This document shows positions 36,927 to 45,136 of a stretch of DNA of 64,000 nucleotides, in pieces; position 1 is the first letter of the stretch; each line of letters begins with the position of its first letter. The notes under the pieces are model-generated. The model did not search any database. It was not told the DNA's origin and worked only from the letters and a program-made list of their open reading frames with translations. A program made the translations under genes and the position numbers. This stretch comes from CAVQJU01 sp963729215 (GTDB lineage: Bacteria > Acidobacteriota > Vicinamibacteria > Vicinamibacterales > CAVVIG01): positions 1 to 64,000 of the forward strand of contig CAVSND010000009.1 of assembly GCA_963729215.1 (NCBI GenBank). The letters are read 5' to 3'.

Positions 36927-37864
36927 GACTGACAAATGCGCAGGAGACGCCTGGCGTCGTCCAGATCGCTCGCATCGTCGCCGTAGGCGCCGCGGTACTC
37001 GGGCGGCAGCATGCTGGCGATTGCCAGTCCGATACCGTCCATCATGAGCTTGCGGTCGCCGTTCGCGCGTTCGTGCAGCAGCTGCGCAGGAAATGGCCGG
37101 CCGAAGCGTACGCAGATCGGCACCGAATGCAGCGCGTCGACTCCGACCGGAAACAGCTCCTCTGTGCCCGTAATCCCTGCGGGCAGCACCCACGTCCCGG
37201 GACCCTCGAGATAGCGCGACACGCCGGGCAGCAGGTGCTGCATCCCGCTGCTCCGGCTTCTGGTGCCTTCACCGAAGACCAGCAGCGCGTCGCCCTTCTC
37301 CAGCCGCTCGTGCGCGGTGTCGATCGACACGCGCGCGGCGCGTGCGACGTCGCGCGGATTCATCACCGCGTCTTCGCTGGAGAGCGCGCTGCTCTGCGGC
37401 GTCATGATCGTGCCAAAGCACAAGCTGGAGAATCGCCGTTTGAGGCTCGAGTACACCTTCGGTCCTGCCATCACCGTCAGCCGATCGGCCAGGACGGATC
37501 CGCCGAAACGCTGCAGGAGAATCTCCAGGAGGTTCGCGTCGGAATAGGAGAGGTGATTGGCGAAGATGACGATGGGCCGTCCTGCCACGGCGGCCGCGTG
37601 CTCGAGCCCGAAGATCGCGGAATCGCGATGAAGCAGGCTGTCCGCGAGGACGTGGTGGATCCGTCTCGCGAGCGGGTCATGCGAACAATAGCTCCAGTCG
37701 CCACCGCCGTCGCCGAGCCGTTCGTTGAGGCGGGCCAGCGCCTCCGGACCGGCCGCGTCGATTTCGCGCCCGAGGGAATCGCGGATCTCTGCCAGCGTCG
37801 ATGGAGGGTGGTCCTTGAGAAACGTCGTGATGCCGTTGATGAGCGTGTCGCGTCCGACGGCCAT
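36923..37864 (-). CDS. lysophospholipid acyltransferase family protein (PlsC-like)
   Basis: 313 residues from ATG 37864, sharing one base with the amidohydrolase stop (TAATG). The acyltransferase motifs are NHLSYSDANLL (HxxxxD) and LLVFGEGTRSRSSGMQ (EGTRS). A further block, WVLPAGITGTEELFPVG, is present. N-terminal helix GRDTLINGITTFLKDHPPSTLAEI is soluble-looking. It probably acylates glycerol phosphate or lysophosphatidate at the inner membrane face. Co-transcribed with the amidohydrolase. Confidence 0.83.
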   Translation of the reverse strand: MAVGRDTLINGITTFLKDHPPSTLAEIRDSLGREIDAAGPEALARLNERLGDGGGDWSYCSHDPLARRIHHVLADSLLHRDSAIFGLEHAAAVAGRPIVIFANHLSYSDANLLEILLQRFGGSVLADRLTVMAGPKVYSSLKRRFSSLCFGTIMTPQSSALSSEDAVMNPRDVARAARVSIDTAHERLEKGDALLVFGEGTRSRSSGMQHLLPGVSRYLEGPGTWVLPAGITGTEELFPVGVDALHSVPICVRFGRPFPAQLLHERANGDRKLMMDGIGLAIASMLPPEYRGAYGDDASDLDDARRLLRICQS

Positions 37865-39215
37865 TAATTCGACGAACGCTCCAGATCGTTCCGCATGACG
37901 ACGCCGCCCTTCATCACGAACTTCACATGCTGCAGTTCGGACACGTCCGCCAACGGATCGCCGGAGACCGCGATGAGATCGGCGTACTTGCCCTTTTCGA
38001 TGCTCCCGACCTGATCCGCCCACCCGTAATTGAGCACCCTCGCGACAACCATGAACGCGGACTGCAGCGCCTGCGCCGGTGTCATCCCCCACTTCACCAG
38101 GTACGGGAACTGATCGGCCTGCCTGCCGTGCGGATAGGCCACCGGCACGGCGCCGCTGCCGAACGGCAAGGGCACGCCGGCAGCCAGCAGCTTCTTGAAC
38201 GACATTTCCGCCATCGCCATCCGGCTCGTCTTGCCGCCGGTCAGCTTTCGATCGCCGGCTTCGAGCCCCATCAAGTCGTCGATCGTCATCATCACGGGCA
38301 GCTTCTTCTGAAGAATCAGCTTCATCGTCTCGTCATCTTTGTAGAGCTCGAGCATGTGCATCGGCAAGTCGACTCCGGCCTGGACACACGAACGCATGCC
38401 TTCGCCGCCATAGGTGTGGCACGCGACCTTCAACCCCATACGATGAGACTCGTCCACGATCGCCTGGACTTCTTCGAGAGTCAGCGATGGAATCGCGACC
38501 AATGACCCGTCGGGCCTGAATTCGTTGAGGTCGTCGCCGACAAAATCCTGCGTGGTGTAAATCTTGGCCCAGTCCGTTCCGTGCAGCTTCAGTTCGCGCA
38601 CGGCCCCGCGCGCCAGCCAGGGTCCGTTGACGTTCTTCCCGTCCGTGAACCCGCTGTAGAACCCCGGCACGGTGTTCGCCGTTGCCCGGGCGCCCCGCGG
38701 GTTCAACGACTGGCCGGCGACCTGCATGCGGGGACCGCGAACCAGACCGGTATTGATCGCGTTTCGCAGTTCAACGGTGCCGAACCCGCCGCGCGAATCC
38801 ATGTCGACGACCGTGGTGAACCCCGCGTCCAGATCGCGCTGAGCGCTCTGAATCATGACGAAGGTCCTGTGCTCCACCGACTCGTCCGGCGTCGGCCCGT
38901 TGGTGTGAACGTGCCCGTCAATCATGCCCGGAAGAAGCGTCGCGGCGCCGAGATCGATGACGCGCGCGCCCTGAGGAACCTGGACCGCCGGCCCCACCTC
39001 CGCGATTCGATCTCCTCGAATCAAGACCGTCGGATTGGTCACCATCCGGCCGGTGTTGGCGTCAAAGAGCCGCCCCGCTCGAACGGCGACTACCTGACCG
39101 GCGCCGCCAGGTACGGGGAGTCCGCCCGCCCACGCTCCTGGGAGCGCACGACCGTGCCGAGCAGGCCGGCGACAGCCAGCACGACACCGGCGACCCGCGC
39201 TGACGTTTGCCGCAT
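37864..39215 (-). CDS. secreted amidohydrolase, frameshift behind the signal peptide
   Basis: About 450 residues. ATG 39215 follows GGAGGTGTTC and opens a signal peptide (SARVAGVVLAVAGLLGTVV). A one-base indel near 39,110 (a CCCC run) separates it from the main frame, which continues VVAVRAGRLFDANTGRM and then VTNPTVLIRGDRIAEVG. Metal-site residues are LPGMIDGHVHTNG (HxH) and KVACHTYGGEG (His). The position of the usual Asp (GTDAG type) reads LPFGSGAVPVAYPHG, so that ligand seems lost. The C-terminus GSIEKGKYADLIAVSGDP is standard for imidazolonepropionase-like amidohydrolases. Substrate unknown. Confidence 0.83.
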
Positions 39216-39258
39216 GAACACCTCCGTCCGCATTCGACCTGCATCATAAGCCCTGCGA

Positions 39259-39264
39259 TATACT
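39259..39264 (+). promoter_or_regulatory. candidate -10 box for the aminotransferase gene
   Basis: TATACT, 12 bases before ATG 39276, in the divergent gap between the amidohydrolase and aminotransferase genes. A -35 like TTCGAC lies 20 bases upstream, too far for a strong sigma-70 promoter. Confidence 0.3.
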
Positions 39265-39275
39265 TTTGTGACCTG

Positions 39276-40442
39276 ATGAAACTTGCGCAGAAAATGTCCC
39301 GGATCGGGACCGAATCGGCTTTTGAAGTGCTGGCCAGGGCGCGCGCCCTCGAGAAACAGGGCCGCAACATCATCCACCTGGAGATAGGCGAGCCGGACTT
39401 CCCCACGCCCGCCCACATCGTCGAGGCCGGCAAGCGGGCCCTTGACGAAGGCTGGACCAAGTACGGCCCCACGCAGGGCTTCCCCGAGATTCGCGAGGCG
39501 ATCGCGTCCTATATTTCACGCACCAGGAAGATCACGGTCGGCGCCGAGAACGTCTGCGTTGTCCCGGGAGGCAAGCCCATCATGTACTTCGTCATGACGG
39601 CGCTTCTCGAAGCCGGCGACGAAGTCGTCTTCCCGGATCCGAGCTTTCCCATCTACGAGTCGCTCATTCATTTCCTCGGCGCAACGGCCGTCGGCGTGCC
39701 GGTCGTCGAGAGCCGAGGGTTTTCATTCGACCTGGAGACGCTCAAACGCAGCCTCTCCGACAAGACGAAGCTTGTCATCCTGAACTCCCCCGCCAACCCG
39801 ACAGGCGGTGTCATCCCGAAGGACGACATCGCTCAGATGGCCGCGCTGCTGCGGGACCGGGATCTCATCGTGATGAGCGACGAGATCTATTCCAGGATCT
39901 GGTACGAGAGCGAGCCGACGTCGATCAGCAGCTACGACGGCATGCTCGACAAGACCGTCATCCTCGACGGTTTTTCGAAGACGTATTCGATGACCGGCTG
40001 GAGGCTCGGGTACGGCGTGATGCCGACATGGCTGGCCGCGGCCGTCGTTCAGCTGATGGTCAACTCCAACTCGTGCACGGCCAGCTTTTCCCAGCGCGCG
40101 GGGATCGCTGCGCTCGAAGGTCCCCAGGATTGCGTGACGGCGATGGTCGGCGAATTCCGCAGGCGGCGCGACGCGATCGTGAAGGGGTTGAACACCATTC
40201 CCGGCTTCCGTTGCGCGGTTCCGGCCGGCGCCTTTTATGCGTTCCCGAACGTCAGCGGGACGAAACTGGAAACGAAAGCGCTTGCGGACCTGCTGCTGAA
40301 CGAGGCCGGTGTCGCGTGCCTCGACGGCACGGCGTTCGGTCAACACGGCGCGGGGCACCTGCGATTCAGCTACGCCAATTCGCTCGACAACATCCTCGAG
40401 GCGATCGAACGAATCCGTCAGCTGGCTCATCGGTGGGCCTGA
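39276..40442 (+). CDS. pyridoxal-phosphate aminotransferase, class I/II (AspB-like)
   Basis: 388 residues from ATG 39276 (MKLAQKMSRIGTESAFEVL). Fold-type I motifs include IHLEIGEPDFPTPAHI, WTKYGPTQGFPEIREAIA, LNSPANPTGGVIPKDD, VMSDEIYSRI and the PLP-lysine segment GFSKTYSMTGWRLGY; the substrate arginine is probably in HLRFSYANS. Typical of aspartate, aromatic or alanine aminotransferases; the exact amino acid cannot be read. Followed after 21 bases by the cytochrome gene. Confidence 0.92.
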   Translation: MKLAQKMSRIGTESAFEVLARARALEKQGRNIIHLEIGEPDFPTPAHIVEAGKRALDEGWTKYGPTQGFPEIREAIASYISRTRKITVGAENVCVVPGGKPIMYFVMTALLEAGDEVVFPDPSFPIYESLIHFLGATAVGVPVVESRGFSFDLETLKRSLSDKTKLVILNSPANPTGGVIPKDDIAQMAALLRDRDLIVMSDEIYSRIWYESEPTSISSYDGMLDKTVILDGFSKTYSMTGWRLGYGVMPTWLAAAVVQLMVNSNSCTASFSQRAGIAALEGPQDCVTAMVGEFRRRRDAIVKGLNTIPGFRCAVPAGAFYAFPNVSGTKLETKALADLLLNEAGVACLDGTAFGQHGAGHLRFSYANSLDNILEAIERIRQLAHRWA

Positions 40443-40463
40443 AGCCCTTCTGCTAAGATCGAA

Positions 40464-40958
40464 ATGTTGATGACACGACTCGCAGCTTTCGTGTGCGCGG
40501 CAGCCGCGGTCGTCGCGCTGGGATCACGCACGGCGGCGGTCTCCGGCTTGCCCGCCCAGGCTGACAAGGTTGACAGGGGCGAGCAGATTCAGAATGCCGC
40601 CTGCATTGGCTGTCACGACCTGAGACCCATTCAGACACAAGCGCTCGACAAGGACGGCTGGACCCGGATGCTCGCGTCGATGATCGACAAGGGCGCCGAG
40701 GTCAAACCGGACGAACTACCGGTGCTCCTGGACTTTCTCGTGAAGAACCACGGGCCCCTGCCGGACGGCCCTGGCAAGACGATCCTGCTCAACACGTGCA
40801 CGGTGTGCCACGACCTCGGCCGCGTGCGGATACAGGGCCGGACCCGCGAGGATTGGGACGACACGCTCGGGTCGATGCTGAACGAGGGCGCCATGCTCTC
40901 GGAGCAGGACTATCCCGTCCTCCTCGCCTACCTCGTGAAGAACTTCCGGCCGCAGTAG
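40464..40958 (+). CDS. periplasmic dihaem cytochrome c-like protein
   Basis: 164 residues. A signal peptide (TRLAAFVCAAAAVVALGSRTAAV) leads a protein with two haem c sites, CIGCHD and CTVCHD, each followed by a similar block (KDGWTRMLASMIDKGA; REDWDDTLGSMLNEGA). The two halves therefore look like an internal duplication of one monohaem unit (about residues 37-95 and 100-164). Both halves end LVKN. Its last codon touches the terC start. Likely a small electron carrier. Confidence 0.85.
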   Translation: MLMTRLAAFVCAAAAVVALGSRTAAVSGLPAQADKVDRGEQIQNAACIGCHDLRPIQTQALDKDGWTRMLASMIDKGAEVKPDELPVLLDFLVKNHGPLPDGPGKTILLNTCTVCHDLGRVRIQGRTREDWDDTLGSMLNEGAMLSEQDYPVLLAYLVKNFRPQ

Positions 40959-41672
40959 ATGGACGCTTTCTTCACGTCGGCCGGCCTCCTCGCGCTCGTC
41001 ACGCTCACGTTCCTCGAAATCGTCCTCGGCGTGGACAACGTCATTTTCATTTCGATTCTTTCCAGCAAACTGCCCCACAGTGTCCAGCCAAAGGCCCGGC
41101 GCACGGGCCTGCTGGCCGCCATGTTCATGCGCGTCGGCCTGCTCGCGTCCATCGCGTGGATCGTCAGGCTCACGGCGCCCCTCTTCAGTGTCCTCGGCCG
41201 CGGCATTTCCGGCCGCGACATGATCCTGATCGGCGGGGGCCTGTTCCTCCTCGCGAAGGCGACCCTCGAGATTCACGAGCGCCTTGAAGGCGACGAAGGC
41301 GGCGAGACGCGAACGCCAGCTCCGCCGTCCTTTGGCGCGGTCATCTTCCAAATCATGCTCCTCGACATCGTCTTCTCGCTTGATTCGGTGATCACGGCGG
41401 TGGGCATGGCGGACGATCTGAGCATCATGATCGCGGCGGTCGTCCTGGCGGTGGGCGTCATGATGTTCTCGGCCGAGCCCATCAGCGCGTTCGTCAACCA
41501 CCACCCCACCATCAAGGTGCTGGCGCTGTCCTTCCTGCTGCTGATCGGGATTTCGCTGATCGGGGACGGCCTGGGCATGCACGTGCCCAAGGGCTACATC
41601 TACTTCGCGATGGGTTTCTCGGTGTTCGTGGAGATGATCAATCTGCGCGTGCGCGCGAGACGCGCCGTGTAG
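40959..41672 (+). CDS. TerC family integral membrane protein
   Basis: 237 residues with seven or so membrane segments. Family signatures are LEIVLGVDNVIFISIL and QIMLLDIVFSLDSVITAVGMAD, with the conserved Asp residues; a charged loop (RLEGDEGGETRTPAPP) separates the two halves. TerC proteins are linked to manganese export and metal loading of exported proteins. The ATG follows directly on the TAG of the cytochrome gene. Confidence 0.92.
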   Translation: MDAFFTSAGLLALVTLTFLEIVLGVDNVIFISILSSKLPHSVQPKARRTGLLAAMFMRVGLLASIAWIVRLTAPLFSVLGRGISGRDMILIGGGLFLLAKATLEIHERLEGDEGGETRTPAPPSFGAVIFQIMLLDIVFSLDSVITAVGMADDLSIMIAAVVLAVGVMMFSAEPISAFVNHHPTIKVLALSFLLLIGISLIGDGLGMHVPKGYIYFAMGFSVFVEMINLRVRARRAV

Positions 41673-41679
41673 ATCAACC

Positions 41680-41733
41680 GTAGCGTAAGCCTTCAGGCGG
41701 ACGTTCGCCGGCCGGCTGAAGCCCGGCCGCTAC
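41680..41733. repeat. REP-like palindromic element, copy B
   Basis: A 54-base element bounded by GTAGCG and CGCTAC, with two inner hairpins around TTCA and TGAA loops. Its reverse complement matches copy A at 36871 in order and nearly in sequence. It lies between the convergent terC and ankyrin genes and is probably used as terminator on both strands. Confidence 0.8.
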
Positions 41734-41750
41734 GGAACGTACTGCCGATT

Positions 41751-43679
41751 CTAGGGCTTGGCGATAGCTGGCTGCCGCTCCTGGCAGATCGACACCACGC
41801 AGATCGAATCGACCACGCGGTTGGGCGGCGGGACGACCATGTCGCGCTCCATCATGAGCTTGCGAATCAGCGCGGCGGTCTCCGGCCGGTTGACGGCTGA
41901 CTGCACGCCGACGCGAACCAGGCCGTCGGCGTAATCAATCGCCTGCCAGGTATGTCCCGCCAGCTTCGAGGAGGCTGTATTGGTGTCGCGGCTGCCGCCG
42001 TCCCGCTGGTCGAGCTTCGCGCCATGATCGACGAGGAACTGCACCACGTCGTTTCTGCCCTTGATCGCGGCGCCCATGAGCGCGGTCCGGCCGTCGCGAT
42101 TGGCGGCGTTCACGTCGAGCCCGAGGTACACGAGCATCTTGATTGCCTCGAAGTTTTCCTTGGGCGAACGCTCGTAGGTCACGCCTTCCACCCAGCCGAT
42201 GCCGCCTGCGGCGGTCAGGGCGGTGTCACCGAAGGCCGTCGGCAGGAAGGGATCGGCGCCCCAGTCGAGCAGCAGCTGCATCAGCACGGTGTCGCTTGAC
42301 TGGGCGGCGCGCACAAACGCGGTGCACCCCTCCTCGTAGAACCACTGCATCGTAAAAATCGTCCGCGTGAGCGTGTTGTCCTTCGCGCGCGCGTTGGGAT
42401 CGGCGCCGTGCTCGAGCAACACCTTGATGTACTCGAGATGATCCATGTCCGGCTTCGGCACCGGATAGTCGCCGCCCTCGATGTTCCGGTTGTCGGTGGC
42501 GATATAGAGCGGCGTCCAGCTGCCTTTGTTGGCCCTGTTGACGTCGGCGCCACGCTCGATCAGGTATTTTCCGAGGAGGTAGTGACGGTTATTGGTCGCC
42601 GTCAGGAGCGGCGTCCATCCGTACTCGGTCGTCTGGTTGATGTCGGCGCCGGCATCCAGCAGCAGCTTCGCCGACTCGAGGTCGCCCTCGCGCGCCGCGA
42701 ACGTCAACGCGGTCAGCCCGCCGCCGCCGCTTCCGACCAGGCCCGCGACGACGACGTCGCTGTCGTCGGTCTCTTCTTCAACCGCGGCCGCTCCTCGTCC
42801 GGCCGCCGCGCCGCGGCCACGGCCAGCGGCGTTCCCCCGGCCCGCGGGCGGAGCCGCAGGCGCAGCCGGGCGTTCTGCCGGGGCTGCGGCTTGAGGCTGC
42901 GGTTGTGGCGCCGGCGCCGCCTCCTGCTGCTGCAGCCTGGCCAACTGCTCGCCGATCGTCGGCGGACCGGTGAACTGGCCGTTTTCGCGCTCCCACTTCA
43001 GTTGTTCCTCGTACGTGCGGCCGGCGGCCGCTGCGCGCGCGAAGCGTTCGGCCGCCGCCTTGACCACCGCAGTGTTCACCTTGGGCGCCAGATAGTTGCG
43101 CGGCAAGCCTGCGCCGCCCGAACGGGCTGCCACATCGGCGCCGCCCGCCAGCAGCACCTTCACCGCCTCGGGATGCCGCTGTTCGACGGCCCACATCAGG
43201 GCGGTCGTGCCACGCAGCGTTTCCCTGGCGTTGACCTTGGCTCCTCCCTCGATGAGGACCCTGACCGCGTCCGGGTTGCCGTTCCGCGCCGCCAGCATCA
43301 GCACGGTTTGCGCGTTCGGACCCACTTCGGTGGCTTCCGCTCCAGCCTTGATCAGACGCGAAATCATCGGGGCATTGCCGTAGAGCGCTGCCATGGCCAG
43401 CGGCGTGACGCCGTCGCGGTTCGCCGCCTTCACGCTGGCCCCGGCGCGAATCAGCATTTCGGCCATCTCCGCATCGCCGCGGTACAGCGCCCAGTGCAGC
43501 GCCGTCGCGCCATCGACCTGTGCGGCGTTCACGTCGGCCTTTTGCGCCAGCAACGCGCGCAGCGCCGCCTTGTCGCCTTTCATGGCGGCGTCCGCCACAT
43601 CGGTCTTGCCCGCGCCGCTGCCCAGCGCGGTGAGACAAACCGCCAACAAGCCCACGCAGCCGAAGAGCCGCCTATTCAT
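41751..43679 (-). CDS. secreted ankyrin-repeat protein
   Basis: 642 residues from ATG 43679 (MNRRLFGCVGLLAVCLTALG, a signal peptide). Two ankyrin blocks are seen: residues about 25-190 (DGATALHWALYRGDAEMAEMLIRAGA, here as DGATALHWAL and DAEMAEMLIRAGA; DGVTPLAMAALYGNAPMI; RGTTALMWAVEQRHPEAV), and about 320-610 (GWTPLLTATNNRH, SWTPLYIATDNRN, DGRTALMGAAIKGRNDVVQF). They are split by a Pro/Ala/Gly-rich linker with RGRGAAAGRG runs. Such proteins in Acidobacteria accompany DUF1552/DUF1592 genes, as here. It binds unknown partners outside the cytoplasm. Confidence 0.87.
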   Translation of the reverse strand: MNRRLFGCVGLLAVCLTALGSGAGKTDVADAAMKGDKAALRALLAQKADVNAAQVDGATALHWALYRGDAEMAEMLIRAGASVKAANRDGVTPLAMAALYGNAPMISRLIKAGAEATEVGPNAQTVLMLAARNGNPDAVRVLIEGGAKVNARETLRGTTALMWAVEQRHPEAVKVLLAGGADVAARSGGAGLPRNYLAPKVNTAVVKAAAERFARAAAAGRTYEEQLKWERENGQFTGPPTIGEQLARLQQQEAAPAPQPQPQAAAPAERPAAPAAPPAGRGNAAGRGRGAAAGRGAAAVEEETDDSDVVVAGLVGSGGGGLTALTFAAREGDLESAKLLLDAGADINQTTEYGWTPLLTATNNRHYLLGKYLIERGADVNRANKGSWTPLYIATDNRNIEGGDYPVPKPDMDHLEYIKVLLEHGADPNARAKDNTLTRTIFTMQWFYEEGCTAFVRAAQSSDTVLMQLLLDWGADPFLPTAFGDTALTAAGGIGWVEGVTYERSPKENFEAIKMLVYLGLDVNAANRDGRTALMGAAIKGRNDVVQFLVDHGAKLDQRDGGSRDTNTASSKLAGHTWQAIDYADGLVRVGVQSAVNRPETAALIRKLMMERDMVVPPPNRVVDSICVVSICQERQPAIAKP

Positions 43680-43700
43680 CGTTGAGCACATCCCGATCCG

Positions 43701-43728
43701 CGTTTTCCGTTTTCCGTTTTCCGTTTCC
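43701..43728. repeat. CGTTTTC heptamer microsatellite
   Basis: Four near-perfect CGTTTTC units in the gap between the DUF1552 stop and the ankyrin start. It may vary in length and so affect the ankyrin leader, since it lies 20-50 bases before that start. Confidence 0.75.
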
Positions 43729-43735
43729 ACCCGCG

Positions 43736-45136
43736 CTACAGCTTGGCCAGCCGGCCGGTGCTGTCGCCCTGCTGCTCCTGGTGGATGCCGTACATGTCCA
43801 GTACGTTCAGCAGCAGGTTGCCGCTGGTCACGGTCTTCCGCTCGTATGCGAGGTGCCGGTTCCCCTTCAGCTGGCCGTTGGCTCCGCCCACCAGAATGTG
43901 CGGCACGTCGTAATGCTGATGCTGGTTCGAGTTGCCCATGTTCGTGCCGTAGAGCACCAGCGAGTGATCGAGCAGCGTGCCGTCCCCGTCGGGTATGGAC
44001 CGCAGCTTCTCCGCGAAATACGCGAGCGTGGACACGTGATACCGATTGAGGTCGGCGTATCGCCGGATCTGCGCGGGATCGTCCTGGTGATGCGAACCGC
44101 CGTGGAATGACACACTCACGCCCCCGTTCGGGAAGAGCTCGCTCTTCGGGAACGGATAGCTGCGCCCCGTCAGATCGCGGGCGCCCAGCAAAGTCGCGAC
44201 GCGGGTGATATCCGACTTGAACGCGAGCGCGGCGAGATCGAACTGGAGCTTGATGTGCTCGTCGAACGCCTCCGGTACGCCGGGAGGCAGATCCATGACC
44301 GGCACCTTGTCCGTCACGCCGGCCGCAATCTGAATGCGGCGCTCGATTTCACGAATCTCATCGGTGTACCGGCCGACCGTGCGGCGGTCTTCCGCGCCCA
44401 ACTCTTTCTTCAACCCGTCAAGCTCGCCGAGCACCGAATCGAGGATGCTCCGGTTCTGGCGCATCCGGGCGATCCGCTGCTCCGCGGTCGCGCCGCTGCC
44501 AAACAGCCGCTCGAACACGACGGCCGGGTTGAGCTCCATCGGGATCGGGCTGGTGCGCTGGACGGGTTCGTTGGCCGGCGTCGGCACGTCGATCCACGAG
44601 ATCGAGTTGGTATACGAACAGCTGTAGCCCTCGCCGCAATTGCTCGAGCTGGAGTTCGGATCTTCAACCGCCAGCTGGAGCGACGGCAACAGCGTTTCCT
44701 GGCCGATCTTCTTGGCGATGATTTGATCGATCGTCGGGCTCCCGACCGTCGCGTCCGAACCCGCGGTCTTCCGCGGTTTGATGCCGGTCAGAAACGCGGC
44801 GGCCACCCAGTGATCCGATCCGGTGGTGCCTTCCGGGGGTTCGGCCGACTTCGACCACAACCCGCTCAACACGACCGTCTGATCCTTGACCTTGTTCAGC
44901 GACTCCAGGATGAGCGGCAGTTTCTCCGGAAGGGGCCCCTCCTGCCCGGGCACCCAGTATCCCGGCGCCATGCCGTGCGGGAAGAAGATGCCCATGAACC
45001 GGCTCTTCGGCGCCGCAGCCGTCTGCGCGAGCAAGGTCGCCGCGGGAATCATCGAATCGAGCAGCGGCAACGCCAGCGTGATGCCGGCTCCCCGCAGAAA
45101 AGTCCTTCGTGCGATATGCCTTTTTGAGATGTACAT
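43736..45136 (-). CDS. DUF1552 secreted protein (Tat-type signal)
   Basis: 466 residues. The N-terminus ARRTFLRGAGITLALPLLDSM has the twin-arginine pattern. Body motifs of the DUF1552 family are FMGIFFPHGMAPGYWVPG, GSDHWVAAAFLTG, TIDQIIAKKIG, GYSCSYTNSISW, FDLAALAFKSDITRVAT, SFHGGSHHQ and LLDHSLVLYGTNMGNSN. The family is a relative of sulfatase-like DUF1501 proteins with no proven activity. It starts directly after the stop of the DUF1592 gene, its constant partner in Planctomycetes and Acidobacteria. Confidence 0.93.
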   Translation of the reverse strand: MYISKRHIARRTFLRGAGITLALPLLDSMIPAATLLAQTAAAPKSRFMGIFFPHGMAPGYWVPGQEGPLPEKLPLILESLNKVKDQTVVLSGLWSKSAEPPEGTTGSDHWVAAAFLTGIKPRKTAGSDATVGSPTIDQIIAKKIGQETLLPSLQLAVEDPNSSSSNCGEGYSCSYTNSISWIDVPTPANEPVQRTSPIPMELNPAVVFERLFGSGATAEQRIARMRQNRSILDSVLGELDGLKKELGAEDRRTVGRYTDEIREIERRIQIAAGVTDKVPVMDLPPGVPEAFDEHIKLQFDLAALAFKSDITRVATLLGARDLTGRSYPFPKSELFPNGGVSVSFHGGSHHQDDPAQIRRYADLNRYHVSTLAYFAEKLRSIPDGDGTLLDHSLVLYGTNMGNSNQHQHYDVPHILVGGANGQLKGNRHLAYERKTVTSGNLLLNVLDMYGIHQEQQGDSTGRLAKL

